This document shows, piece after piece, positions 18,359 to 27,458 of a stretch of DNA of 64,000 bases (position 1 is its first letter; each line of letters opens with the position of its first letter). The position numbers were made by a program, and so were the translations under genes. The stretch is from UBA7985 sp002690455 (lineage in GTDB: Bacteria; Pseudomonadota; Alphaproteobacteria; UBA7985), in NCBI GenBank assembly GCA_965662775.1, contig CBFIIW010000010.1, positions 1 through 64,000 on the forward strand, given 5' to 3'. The notes beneath the pieces are model-generated. The model made no database searches, had not been told where the DNA came from, and saw only the letters and a list, made by a program, of their open reading frames with translations.

Positions 18359-18383
18359 AATTGGTCTTGTTTTCAGACCAATT
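18359..18383. promoter_or_regulatory. 25-bp inverted repeat between GntR regulator and glcD (candidate operator)
   Basis: AATTGGTCT, a 7-base spacer, then AGACCAATT: a perfect 9-base inverted repeat. GGT/ACC half-sites in AT-rich flanks are typical of FadR-subfamily operators, although the half-sites are farther apart than in the classic TTGGT-N3-ACCAA form. No U-run follows, which argues against an intrinsic terminator. It lies in the 95-base gap ahead of glcD and is the best candidate site for the adjacent regulator. Confidence 0.6.
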
Positions 18384-18436
18384 TGGTGGCTGACTAGAGG
18401 GGTGAACACGGGAAACGACGGTGAAATGGTCTGCAC

Positions 18437-19906
18437 ATGTTGAATCTACCGAGCCCACGGCAGGCGGTGCTCGATCGGCGTGAGTCCATTGCGCGGGATC
18501 TTCGCGCGATCCTGGGGCGAGACGATTTGCTGATTACCTCTGCCAATGAGCTGAAGGGCTTTGAGACGGATGGTCTGGCCTGCTACCGCACTGTGCCCAT
18601 GCTGGTGGCGCTGGCTGAGACCACGATGCAGGTGGCAGCCGTCCTGCGGTACTGCGATGAAAATGAAGTGCCGGTGATGGCCCGCGGCGCCGGAACCTCA
18701 CTGGCCGGCGGTGCCCTGCCACAGCAGGATACGGTGATCCTCGGACTATCGAAGATGAACGAGATCCTTGAGGTTAACCCTGAAAACCGGACCGCGCGGG
18801 TGCAGGCCGGGGTAACAAATCGCAACATCTCCACGGCCGTGGATGATCTAGGCCTATTTTATGCACCCGATCCTTCCAGCCAAATTGCCTGCACCATTGG
18901 CGGCAACGTCGCAATGAATTCAGGTGGGGCGCATTGTCTGAAATACGGCGTAACCACGAACCACATTCTTGGCCTGACCTTTGTTACAATGGAAGGCGAG
19001 GTGGTGGAAATCGGCGGCGAGGCCTATGACCTGCCTGGTTATGACCTGCTTGGCTTGATCGTTGGTGCGGAAGGCCAGTTGGGTGTGGTGACCGAAGTCA
19101 CTGTCCGGCTGATGGAAAAGCCTGACGCGGCACGACCGCTTCTCGCCGGGTTTGACTCTGCGGTCGATGCTGGCGCCTGCGTGGCTGCGATCATGGCTAC
19201 CGGCCGCACGCCGGTTGCAATCGAATTCATGGACCGTCCTGCGATCCTCGCTTGCGAGCGCTTCACCGGGGCAGGCTATCCCACCGACGCGCAGGCACTT
19301 CTCATCATCGAGGTCGAAGGCAGCGAGGCCGAAATAGAGACCGAGCTTGCCTTTGTCGAGGCGATGGCGCGCGACCATGGAGCCCGATCACTCCGTGTTG
19401 CTGAAGATATCGTTTCAGCCGAAAATATCTGGAAGGGGCGCAAGAGCGCCTTTGGCGCAATCGGCCAGATTTCACCCGACTACCTTTGCATGGATGGTAC
19501 GATCCCGGTGACAAAGTTGCCCGACGTGCTGGAAGAGATTTATGCCATCGGTGACCGCTACGGTTTTGAAATCGCCAATATTTTCCACGCTGGGGACGGT
19601 AATATGCATCCGTTGATCATGTATGACAGTCACCGACCCGGCGTGCTCGACCGCGTTGAGGATTGCGGTGCTGAGATCCTTCGGGCCTGTGTTGACGCTG
19701 GTGGCTGCATCACCGGCGAGCACGGTGTCGGAATCGAAAAGCGCGATCACATGCCGCTGATGTTTTCGGCGCAAGACCTCGAGCAAATGAAGGCGGTCAA
19801 GCGTGGCTTTGACCCCAAATGGTTGCTCAATGGCGGTAAAGTCTTTCCGCTGACTGAGACCGGAATTCCAGCCGAGCAGGTCGATCCTACAACGGGGCTC
19901 GTCTGA
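18437..19906 (+). CDS. glcD: Glycolate oxidase, FAD-linked subunit GlcD
   Basis: Catalytic flavoprotein subunit that oxidises glycolate (or D-lactate-type hydroxy acids) to glyoxylate and passes electrons to the membrane chain via GlcEF. It is 489 aa, standard. The FAD-binding PCMH segment is PVMARGAGTSLAGGALP (about residues 75-91). The C-terminal FAD-oxidase half ends with ITGEHGVGIEKRDHM, where the His region is conserved. The stop overlaps the glcE start by one base (TGATG). This is the first gene of glcDEF and follows a palindromic operator candidate. Confidence 0.95.
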   Translation: MLNLPSPRQAVLDRRESIARDLRAILGRDDLLITSANELKGFETDGLACYRTVPMLVALAETTMQVAAVLRYCDENEVPVMARGAGTSLAGGALPQQDTVILGLSKMNEILEVNPENRTARVQAGVTNRNISTAVDDLGLFYAPDPSSQIACTIGGNVAMNSGGAHCLKYGVTTNHILGLTFVTMEGEVVEIGGEAYDLPGYDLLGLIVGAEGQLGVVTEVTVRLMEKPDAARPLLAGFDSAVDAGACVAAIMATGRTPVAIEFMDRPAILACERFTGAGYPTDAQALLIIEVEGSEAEIETELAFVEAMARDHGARSLRVAEDIVSAENIWKGRKSAFGAIGQISPDYLCMDGTIPVTKLPDVLEEIYAIGDRYGFEIANIFHAGDGNMHPLIMYDSHRPGVLDRVEDCGAEILRACVDAGGCITGEHGVGIEKRDHMPLMFSAQDLEQMKAVKRGFDPKWLLNGGKVFPLTETGIPAEQVDPTTGLV

Positions 19907-20835
19907 TGCTGCGAACCGACCCGGCCTCCGCTAGCGCGAAGGTGCCTGTCGTTCATTCAGCGGCGATGGAATGCACGACCCCCGAAGCGCTTGCCTGTTT
20001 CGTCCGCGATACGGAGGGGCCGTTGGCCGTTGAGGGAGCAGGAACCAAGGCAGGGATTGGTTTTGCAGTCGAGGGCAGGGCGATAACCACGCGCGGCCTG
20101 CAGGGCATTACGTACTTTGAGCCGCAGGAATTTGTTTTGGGTGCGCTCGCTGGCACACGGTTGTCCGTGCTCGAATCCGAGCTAGCCAAACACGACCTTA
20201 TTCTACCATTTTCTCCTCCACGCTTCGGTGGCGATCCAAGCGTCGGCGGGATCGTCGCGACGAACCTCGGTGGCGCGGAGCGAGAAAGCCTCGGTGCGCC
20301 ACGGGATAACGTTCTGGGGGCTCAGTACATCAACGGCCGGGGCGAGTTGCTCAAGGCAGGGGGCCGGGTGGTCAAGAACGTTTCTGGCTACGACCTTTCA
20401 CGCGCCCTTTGCGGGTCGTGGGGGACCTTGGCGATCCTCACAGAAATCACAATCAAGGTAGTGCCAAAGGCGCGGGCCGTGGCGCAGGATGAGCCCGGGC
20501 TGGATGCGGTCTGGGCCTGCCCTTTCGTCTGGCGGGTAAGCTTGCCACGAAACCGTGCAGGCGAGCTCCTGAACAGCTTCAGTGGCCCGAGTGCGCAGCA
20601 GTGGTCCGGTGCGCTTTTGTGGCTGGGTTCTCATGGCGCGGCCGACGATATCCATGCCCGCGCTGCCGGCTTGGGGGGGCACGCGCTGCTGGTGCAAAGC
20701 CCGGCGGACTATCGGGCCGACCATGGTTGCTTTCAGCCTCTAAGCCCCGGTGTGGTGCGCTTGCAGCAGCAGGTCAAAGCGGCCTTTGATCCTGAGCATC
20801 GCTTCAACCCGGGTCGAATGTACAAGGACCTCTGA
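19906..20835 (+). CDS. glcE: Glycolate oxidase, FAD-binding subunit GlcE
   Basis: A 309-aa partner subunit of glycolate oxidase with the PCMH-type FAD fold. Typical segments include AVEGAGTKAGIG near residue 40, FSPPRFGGDPSVGGIVATN near residue 105, and GRVVKNVSGYDLSRAL near residue 150. The latter two are strongly conserved in GlcE. It is shorter than GlcD because it lacks the full substrate domain, as expected. It overlaps glcD by one base and is followed after three bases by glcF. Confidence 0.95.
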   Translation: MLRTDPASASAKVPVVHSAAMECTTPEALACFVRDTEGPLAVEGAGTKAGIGFAVEGRAITTRGLQGITYFEPQEFVLGALAGTRLSVLESELAKHDLILPFSPPRFGGDPSVGGIVATNLGGAERESLGAPRDNVLGAQYINGRGELLKAGGRVVKNVSGYDLSRALCGSWGTLAILTEITIKVVPKARAVAQDEPGLDAVWACPFVWRVSLPRNRAGELLNSFSGPSAQQWSGALLWLGSHGAADDIHARAAGLGGHALLVQSPADYRADHGCFQPLSPGVVRLQQQVKAAFDPEHRFNPGRMYKDL

Positions 20836-20838
20836 GCC

Positions 20839-22146
20839 ATGCAGACTTTCTTCAAGGATGGCGTGGAACGCGACCCCGCCACGCAGCGGTCAGAGGCGAT
20901 CTTCCGCAGTTGCGTGCATTGCGGACTGTGCACGGGGACGTGCCCGACCTACCAGCTTTTGGGCGACGAATTGGATAGTCCCCGAGGGCGGATTTATCTG
21001 CTCAAGGACATGTTAGAGAACGACCGAAAGCCGACTCGCGACGTGGTTGAGCACCTCGATCGCTGTCTGAGTTGTCTGGCCTGCACCACCACGTGTCCTT
21101 CAGGCGTTGACTACATGCACCTGATCGATCACGGCCGCCAGGTAATCGAGCGTGATTTCCAGCGCCCACTGCATGAGCAGCTGTATCGGGGTTTTCTGGC
21201 GACTGTGCTGCCTCGCCCGCGCCTGTTTCGGGGCTTGCTGCATTTGGCGCGGCTGGGCGGCTGGCTGCGTCCGGTTCTGCCCAAAGCGCTGCGGGCGGCA
21301 CTGGCGCTCAGTCCTGAGCGCTTACCACTGCCGGCGCTGACCGACCGACCGGGCGTGCACCCTGCTGCCTCAACAACCGGCCCGTCGCGCGGGCGGGTTG
21401 CCCTGTTTCCTGGCTGTGCGCAGCAGGTTCTGGAGCCAGAAATCAACGCGTCGACGATCCGCTTGCTGACCCGGCTGGGTTACTCGGTGCAGGTGCTGCC
21501 GGCTTCCTGTTGCGGGGCGCTGACCCACCACATGGGCAAGGCAACGCAGGCTGAAGCCACAGCCAAGCAGATGATCGATGCGGTACTGGCAGCCCACGCG
21601 CAGGGACCGTTGGAGGCGCTGGTAATCACCGCTTCGGGCTGTGGAACCACAGTCAAGGATTACGGCGCCATGTTCCAGGATCATCCGGCGATGAGGGCGC
21701 GGGCGTCGGAGGTTGCTGCTCTTGCGCGGGACATCACCGAGCTTGTCACGCCGGCTGATCTCGATGCGGCACGCGACCACAGCAACGCGCTTGACGGCGT
21801 ACATGTCACCTACCATAGCGCTTGTTCCATGCAGCACGGGCAGAAAATCACCACCGCGCCAAAGACCCTGCTGCGCGGTTTGGGTGCGACCGTGCGCGAG
21901 CCGGCCGAAGGACACCTGTGCTGCGGCTCTGCAGGCACCTATAATCTGCTTCAGCCCGATATTGCCGGGCAGTTGCGCGAGCGCAAACTGCGCAACATCG
22001 CTCGGACCAGCCCAGAACTCATTGCTACGGGCAACATTGGCTGTATGAAGCAGCTCGAAAAGGGGGTCGACGTTCCGCTCGTACACACGGTTCAACTGCT
22101 CGACTGGGCGACAGGTGGACCCCGGCCACACCAACTTGGTGACTGA
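20839..22146 (+). CDS. glcF: Glycolate oxidase, iron-sulfur subunit GlcF
   Basis: A 435-aa electron-transfer subunit. Two 4Fe-4S ferredoxin motifs are visible: CVHCGLCTGTCPTY (near residue 25) and CLSCLACTTTCPSG (near residue 76). Two C-terminal CCG domains follow (ASCCGAL and HLCCGSAGTYN), which bind further iron-sulfur centres or haem in relatives. It ends the glcDEF operon. The membrane quinone pool is the likely electron acceptor. Confidence 0.95.
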   Translation: MQTFFKDGVERDPATQRSEAIFRSCVHCGLCTGTCPTYQLLGDELDSPRGRIYLLKDMLENDRKPTRDVVEHLDRCLSCLACTTTCPSGVDYMHLIDHGRQVIERDFQRPLHEQLYRGFLATVLPRPRLFRGLLHLARLGGWLRPVLPKALRAALALSPERLPLPALTDRPGVHPAASTTGPSRGRVALFPGCAQQVLEPEINASTIRLLTRLGYSVQVLPASCCGALTHHMGKATQAEATAKQMIDAVLAAHAQGPLEALVITASGCGTTVKDYGAMFQDHPAMRARASEVAALARDITELVTPADLDAARDHSNALDGVHVTYHSACSMQHGQKITTAPKTLLRGLGATVREPAEGHLCCGSAGTYNLLQPDIAGQLRERKLRNIARTSPELIATGNIGCMKQLEKGVDVPLVHTVQLLDWATGGPRPHQLGD

Positions 22147-22455
22147 AATCCAACCTGAAAAACGCCGCATGAGATTATTGTTCTTTGCCGGAACGATATG
22201 CGCCTTTGAACGCTCTCAAATCGTGAAACCGCGATGACATTATGGTCGTTGCTCGACCGTAAAGTCCAATAAATGGCTGCAGCGATGGCGCTAAACCCCC
22301 CACATTGTACAAGAGAGGCGAAGTCGACCCAAGAATCACCCGCGTGGTCTGTTGCTTGCTGAATACAACCGAAGTCAGGCTTTTCGCCTTTGGTTCAGTT
22401 ACTCAATTTGCATCGAGCGACCGTGTTTCTTTTGCTCCCCCAGACATCAGGCAGC
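22147..22455. other. Intergenic region downstream of glcF
   Basis: About 310 bases without a supported gene. An in-frame TTG at 22390 could extend the next gene upstream, but the added residues precede a good signal peptide and look non-coding. No T-tailed hairpin was found for glcF, and no clear promoter boxes were recognised. Confidence 0.6.
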
Positions 22456-23908
22456 ATGCCACTCTGTCTGAGTCCGGCCAGAATACTGGCTGCGGCGCGA
22501 CGTGCGCCGCGCCCGGTACTGGCGGCGTTTTTCTGCGTGCTGGGCGGTGGTACGGGCGCAAGCGCGCAGGACGCGGTAGAGCAATATCTGAAGCTGGCGT
22601 ACGCGTTCGATGCAGGCGACGCCGACATCGAATTTACCCATGGACTCAGCGGCCTGGACACGGGTGCTGTCTCAACCGCGATCGATCAGGCATTCACCTA
22701 CGACCTAATGTCGAACAGCATCATTGAATACGAAGCTGAACTCGACGCCAGCCATGAAAATGGCATCGGCGTCGATCTCGGGCTTAGCTGGGACGAAGTC
22801 TGGCAGGCCAACGGAGAGCTGTCCTACGGATACGTCAATGACCGATTTTCCTTTGACGTGTCGGCTGAAGCAGACCTCAACTTTGCGCCCTTTGACCGCA
22901 ATGACAGCAATGATGGCGACGACCTGCCGGGCTTCGAGGATGAGGATGATCTGCTCGGTTTTGAGGATGAAGATGAGGATGATCTGCTCGGTTTTGAGGA
23001 TGAGGATGAGGATGATCCTGAGGCTAAGCTGCCCGATTGGCTGACCGATTACACCACCTCGGTGAGTGCTGATCTTGAATTTGACCCTGTCACGATTTCG
23101 GGGATTGAGCTGCGCACTTCGATAACTGGCGGTATGGAGTACGGAAGCTTTGGGGGTTTTCAGACCGAGGCCGCAGCAGCGCTTGGCTTTGCGCTGAGCC
23201 CCGCGCTGATCGGTCGGGAGGCGAAGTCTGACCTCCCCAATAGTAACGTCAGATTCAGTCACGCAGGCGGCTTTTTCTCATCCCGCCCGGGTGAGGTCGT
23301 TTTGGCAGGCGGACGAGATGAAACGGGGCTGTATAAGGTCGCAGCGCTTATTTTTAACGAATGGGAGCCGATCGATCGGTTATCGGTCGCCTTGGGGGCC
23401 GTGGGTGCGATGGCTTACGATCCGGGCGCTGAGACGGCAGATGATCTGGACCTCATTTCAGAGGAAAGCCCCGAAACCGAGGGATTTGTTTTTGATGCAG
23501 CGGAACTCATGGCAGAGGCCACTGTTGAACCTGTGGTCGGCTGGGGTAGACCTGGACCCTGAAGATCCGCCAGCTTACACCCTTTCTGCAAAGGTCAAAG
23601 GTGAGGTTGCTGCACTATTCGAGCCGGGTGCAGAGGTCAGCATCGACTTTATGGAGGGGGAGGCAGAGGTGTCCTTGGCCGCGGATATCGAAGGCACCTT
23701 CGCAGACCGACTGTCCTATGACCTTGGCATAAAGGCTGACCTCAATCCGGATGGCGAGTTCGATGATATCGAACTGACCTATGGCATCGATCTGGACGGC
23801 CCTTCACTGCGCGCAGATGGCCAAGAGACTTCGCTGAGTTTTGGTGGGAGCTATTCTTTCATAACCGAGGAAGTATCGGTCGATGCGTCAGTTTCGGTCT
23901 ACTTCTGA
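22456..23908 (+). pseudogene. Outer-membrane beta-barrel-like protein with acidic repeats, broken by a one-base frameshift
   Basis: The first frame starts at ATG 22456. It has a signal peptide (Arg-rich n-region, PVLAAFFCVLGGG core, probable cut after ASA) and runs to a stop at 23562. The second frame, open through 23908, continues the same protein style from about 23547 (VDLDPEDPPAYTLSAKVKGE). It ends VDASVSVYF: alternating hydrophobics and a terminal Phe, the hallmark of an outer-membrane barrel. Dropping one base around GGCTGGGGTAGA (about 23535-23547) joins the frames into about 483 residues. Residues about 155-190 hold tandem acidic repeats of the type DDLLGFEDEDE. No family recognised. 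A sequencing error is as likely as true decay. Confidence 0.65.
22918..23020 (+). repeat. Tandem acidic coding repeat (DDLLGFEDEDE units)
   Basis: Three copies in frame: DDLPGFEDE, DDLLGFEDEDE, DDLLGFEDEDE, followed by DDPEAKLPDW. At DNA level the core GATGATCTGCTCGGTTTTGA is repeated almost exactly, with GAGGAT/GATGAG runs between. Such repeats expand and shrink by slippage. Asp-rich loops of this kind could bind calcium, but no defined calcium motif is present. Confidence 0.85.
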
Positions 23909-24014
23909 CGACCGGGCACCCGCGACACAGCGCAACGCCCTCACAGCGAAATTGCCTGTGCCTCCGTAAGCGTGATCCTGCTAAAGTGCGCGGCCAATGT
24001 AGCAAAGGATAGTC

Positions 24015-25967
24015 ATGGTCGAGTTCATCCCAGCCCACAAGAAGCCAATCGACGAGGCGACGCGCGCACGCTTGCTCAGGGGTGAGAGCCGCCATCCGAT
24101 GACTTTTGTCGAACGGCTGGCGATGCCACTGCTACCTGCTCCGCATAAGGATGCGCCGCCGCACCATCTTGGTTCATTTTTCTGGCACTTCGCCAAGCAG
24201 ATCAAAGGCCCGCTGGCGCTGGCGCTGTTCTTCAAGTTTCTGGAGGTTGGGGCCGATCTGATGATCCCGGTGGCACTGGGCTATTTCGTGGACATCTTTG
24301 CGACGGGGAGCTTGGATACCATGGATGAGCGCCTGCAACTGCTCCAGGAACGCTTGCCGATTCTTCTGATGCTGCTGGGCTTTTTCATGATTTTCCGCCC
24401 CCTTGCCATCATTGGCAAAACAGCGGTGGTCGAGTTGGGGCTGATGGGGGGCTTTGGTAACTTCATCCGCTGGCAGTCGCATCGTCACATCATCGGACAG
24501 GATGTGAGCTTTTTCGCGGATGACTTTGCTGGCCGGATCGCCAACCGAGTGATGCAGACCGGAATTTCATTGCGTGAAGTCATTCTGACCTCGCTCGACG
24601 GCATCCTCTATGGGGCCATTTATCTGGTTGGTTCGATCGTCATTCTGTCGCTGACGTCATTTTGGCTGACCCTGCCGCTACTGGTCTGGACGATACTTTA
24701 TGTCTCAATGATCATCTACTTCATGCCGCGTATCCAGAAGGCGTCGGAGGAACACTCGGAAATTCGCTCTGAAGTCACTGGCCGGATTGTCGATAGCTAC
24801 ACGAATATTCAGACCGTGAAGCTGTTCTCAAACAAAGGCATGGAAGACCGAAACATCGCCGAGTCCATGGACGACTTCAACTTTGGCTGGATCCGGGTCA
24901 TGCGGCGTTCGGTGCTGATGTCGTCGATGCTGATCGTCATCAACGCTTGTCTGGTTGTCCTCACCGCCGGAATGAGCCTGTGGTTGTGGTCGAAGGGGAG
25001 CGCGTCCGCAGGGACGATTGCAACCGCGCTGCCTCTGGTTTCCACACTGACCTGGTTCTCCGGTATGATGCTTTGGCTGCTTGGACATATTTTTGAAAGC
25101 GCTGGTTCGGTGTCTGAAGGTCGCCAGTCGATCGCTGTCCCGCACCGGATCGTTGACGCTCCTGGAGCCCCAGAGCTGCAGGTGCAGGAGGGGGCGATCG
25201 AATTCGAGAACGTGACCTTCAACTACGGTAAGACGCAAAGGGTGGTCCATGACCTGAACCTTTCGGTGCGCCCGGGTGAGAAAATCGGCCTGATCGGACA
25301 TTCGGGCACGGGTAAATCAACACTTGTTAACCTGCTGCTACGCTTCTTCGATGTCGCAGGCGGAAAGATCACCGTTGACGGGCAGGATATCGCTGGGGTG
25401 ACCCAAGATAGTCTGCGCAATGCCATTGCCATGGTGACACAGGACACCAGTCTCCTGCACCGATCGATTCGCGATAACATCCGCTACGGCCGTCCCGATG
25501 CTACGGAGGAGGAGCTCATCGTAGCAGCAAAGCAGGCGCAGGCCTGGGAGTTTATCGTCGATCTGCTAGACAATAAGGGCCGGGCAGGGCTGGACGCCCA
25601 TGTTGGGGAACGCGGGGTTAAACTCTCCGGTGGACAGCGCCAGCGTATCGCTTTGGCACGGGTTATTCTGAAAGACGCGCCGATCCTAATCCTTGATGAA
25701 GCCACGTCGGCGTTGGACTCAGAGGTTGAGAACGCTGTCCAGCAAGAGCTGCTGGGACTCATGACAGGCAAAACCGTAATCGCTGTCGCGCACCGGCTCT
25801 CGACCATTGCACGGCTGGACCGGTTGATCGTGCTCGAAGAAGGCCGGATTGCTGAAATGGGCAGCCACGAAGAACTGCTGGCCCTCAAGGGGGTCTATGC
25901 CCGTCTTTGGGCGCTCCAGTCGGGTGGATTTTTGCCGACTGCTGGGGTTGCTTCGAAGGAGGAGTGA
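24015..25967 (+). CDS. ABC exporter, fused transmembrane and ATPase domains (MsbA-like)
   Basis: A 650-aa half-transporter. About six hydrophobic helices fill residues 50-360. The nucleotide-binding domain follows with Walker A GHSGTGKST (near residue 428), the ABC signature LSGGQRQRIALARV (near 537), Walker B ILILDEATSALD (near 557) and the His switch AVAHRLS. The long cytoplasmic N-terminus (about 55 residues) is unusual for MsbA itself. It should act as a homodimer exporting a lipid, peptide or drug; the substrate cannot be assigned. It stands alone on the strand between the broken barrel gene and the sugar-binding protein. Confidence 0.9.
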   Translation: MVEFIPAHKKPIDEATRARLLRGESRHPMTFVERLAMPLLPAPHKDAPPHHLGSFFWHFAKQIKGPLALALFFKFLEVGADLMIPVALGYFVDIFATGSLDTMDERLQLLQERLPILLMLLGFFMIFRPLAIIGKTAVVELGLMGGFGNFIRWQSHRHIIGQDVSFFADDFAGRIANRVMQTGISLREVILTSLDGILYGAIYLVGSIVILSLTSFWLTLPLLVWTILYVSMIIYFMPRIQKASEEHSEIRSEVTGRIVDSYTNIQTVKLFSNKGMEDRNIAESMDDFNFGWIRVMRRSVLMSSMLIVINACLVVLTAGMSLWLWSKGSASAGTIATALPLVSTLTWFSGMMLWLLGHIFESAGSVSEGRQSIAVPHRIVDAPGAPELQVQEGAIEFENVTFNYGKTQRVVHDLNLSVRPGEKIGLIGHSGTGKSTLVNLLLRFFDVAGGKITVDGQDIAGVTQDSLRNAIAMVTQDTSLLHRSIRDNIRYGRPDATEEELIVAAKQAQAWEFIVDLLDNKGRAGLDAHVGERGVKLSGGQRQRIALARVILKDAPILILDEATSALDSEVENAVQQELLGLMTGKTVIAVAHRLSTIARLDRLIVLEEGRIAEMGSHEELLALKGVYARLWALQSGGFLPTAGVASKEE

Positions 25968-26042
25968 ACCGCACTCGTTTGATTCCCGTACTTTTCGCCT
26001 GGCAATGGCGACTTGCCCGGAAAAGAATAGTCGGAACCCGGA

Positions 26043-26070
26043 TTGCACCAATATCTCCACTAGATATAGT
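26043..26070 (+). promoter_or_regulatory. Candidate promoter with overlapping inverted repeat for the sugar-binding protein
   Basis: TTGCAC (26043-26048) and TATAGT (26065-26070), 16 bases apart, resemble a sigma-70 promoter. Between and over the -10 box lies ATATCT-N5-AGATAT (26051-26067), a perfect 6-base inverted repeat where a repressor would block polymerase. It is about 155 bases ahead of the binding-protein ATG. Both assignments are by eye. Confidence 0.4.
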
Positions 26071-26187
26071 AAAGCCTAGAGGGAGGAGATTTCGCTTGAC
26101 CATGCTGTCACATGAGTCATCGCGAGGTGGAAACTCTCGACCCTGCGCGCGATTCCCGCGCGCACGGTTTGTTTCGCAGCCTTTTCT

Positions 26188-26215
26188 AGCCCGGTATGAG
26201 GCCGGGCTTATTTTG
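26188..26215 (+). promoter_or_regulatory. Terminator-like hairpin directly before the ribosome site (candidate attenuator or stabiliser)
   Basis: AGCCCGG and CCGGGCT form a 7-base-pair stem with a 7-base loop, followed by TTATTTT. The GGGAGG ribosome site starts right after, and the ATG is at 26226. A terminator-shaped element in the leader, rather than after a gene, suggests attenuation or mRNA protection of the highly expressed binding-protein transcript. Confidence 0.5.
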
Positions 26216-26225
26216 GGAGGAATTC

Positions 26226-27458
26226 ATGAAAAAGCTGATTTTGGCTAGCGTTGCTGCGTTGGCATTTGGCGCTACGGCGCACGCGCAGCGCACTCTGGTC
26301 ATTGCATCAAACAACTCAGACAGTGCGCCTCTTGCAGCCACTGAAAATATGGTTGCGGCTTTCGAGGCCGCTTACCCAGACATCAAAGTTGAGCTGAATA
26401 CAATTAACCACCAGGACTACCAGGATTCATGGATCCGTCCGGCTCTTGCTGCTGATACCGGCCCTGATTTGGCTTTCTGGTTTGCCGGTAACCGAATGGC
26501 TGGTTTTGTAGAAAATGGCTTATTCATAGACATCTCTGATGTCTGGGATACAGCGGATTTGCACGATGTTATGGCATCGACCAAGCCGTCTATCACATTT
26601 AATGGTGCGCAGTACGGTATCCCATATAGCTTCTATCAGTGGGGCGTGTACTACCGCCCGGACGTCTACGAAGCTGGTGGTGTTGAGGTGCCTTCCACTT
26701 ACGGTGAGCTCCTCGCAGCCTGTGAAACTATGGCTGCACAAGGCAAATCACTGTTCACGATCGGAACAAGGTACAAGTGGACCGCTGGCGGCTGGTTTGA
26801 CTACCTCAACATGCGGACCAATGGTCTCGCGTACCACGTTGATCTGATGCTCGGCAAAATTCCATACACCGACGCTGGTGTGACGGAGACATTTAACAAC
26901 TTCGCTGATGCAGTTCACGCTGGTTGCTTCAACGAAGGCCACCAAAATCTCTCCTGGCAGGAAGGCCAGGCGCCACTGATCAATGGCGACGCTGGTTCTT
27001 ACCTCATCGGTAACTTCATGGTTCCGAACGTTCCTGTCGAAACCAAGGACGCTCTGGATTTCTACCAGTTCCCACCGATTGCCGGTAAAGACTTTGCGTT
27101 GGGCGAAGATGCGCCGACTGACCTGATGTTTATTCCTTCAAATGCACAGAACATCGACGATGCTAAGACTTTCTTGGCATGGGCAGCGGGCAAGGAAAAT
27201 CTCGATGCGGTCAGTGCAACGCTGCAGCAGTTGTCTCCACGTTCGGATGCAGCAGTGTCAGACGACCGGTTCCTGAAGGCTGGTGCGGCTATGCTTGCGC
27301 AGTCCCAGACTGCTCAGTTCTTCGACCGTGACAACGATCCAGCTCACGCTCAGCCTGCGCTGGCGCTGCTGGTCGAGTTCATGCTCGACACAGACGCTCA
27401 GGAAGAGATCCAGGAAGAACTCGAGGAACTTCGCGAAGAAGTCTTCGGCGCTCTGTAA
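26226..27458 (+). CDS. Carbohydrate ABC transporter, periplasmic substrate-binding protein (family 1)
   Basis: A 410-aa secreted binding protein. The signal peptide MKKLILASVAALAFGATAHA is cut after residue 20. The mature protein has the family 1 (MalE-like) layout: an N-terminal lobe with MVAAFEAAYPDIKVELN, a hinge region YGIPYSFYQWGVYYRP, and a C-terminal helical end rich in Glu. Codon choice leans to GCT/GGT unlike its neighbours, fitting high expression. GGGAGG precedes the ATG. Two matching permeases are encoded downstream on the opposite strand (27808-29901). No ATPase gene is in the window. Sugar identity is unknown. Confidence 0.92.
   Translation: MKKLILASVAALAFGATAHAQRTLVIASNNSDSAPLAATENMVAAFEAAYPDIKVELNTINHQDYQDSWIRPALAADTGPDLAFWFAGNRMAGFVENGLFIDISDVWDTADLHDVMASTKPSITFNGAQYGIPYSFYQWGVYYRPDVYEAGGVEVPSTYGELLAACETMAAQGKSLFTIGTRYKWTAGGWFDYLNMRTNGLAYHVDLMLGKIPYTDAGVTETFNNFADAVHAGCFNEGHQNLSWQEGQAPLINGDAGSYLIGNFMVPNVPVETKDALDFYQFPPIAGKDFALGEDAPTDLMFIPSNAQNIDDAKTFLAWAAGKENLDAVSATLQQLSPRSDAAVSDDRFLKAGAAMLAQSQTAQFFDRDNDPAHAQPALALLVEFMLDTDAQEEIQEELEELREEVFGAL

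Noticed and set aside
22390..22455. Upstream TTG extension of the barrel-like gene
   Set aside because: It would bury the signal peptide 22 residues in; the ATG at 22456 gives a normal secretion signal.
26103..26248. Short leader frame (MLSHESSRGG...) before the sugar-binding protein
   Set aside because: The purine-rich stretch is too far from its ATG, and the frame runs into the real gene out of phase; no repeat of codons suggesting attenuation.
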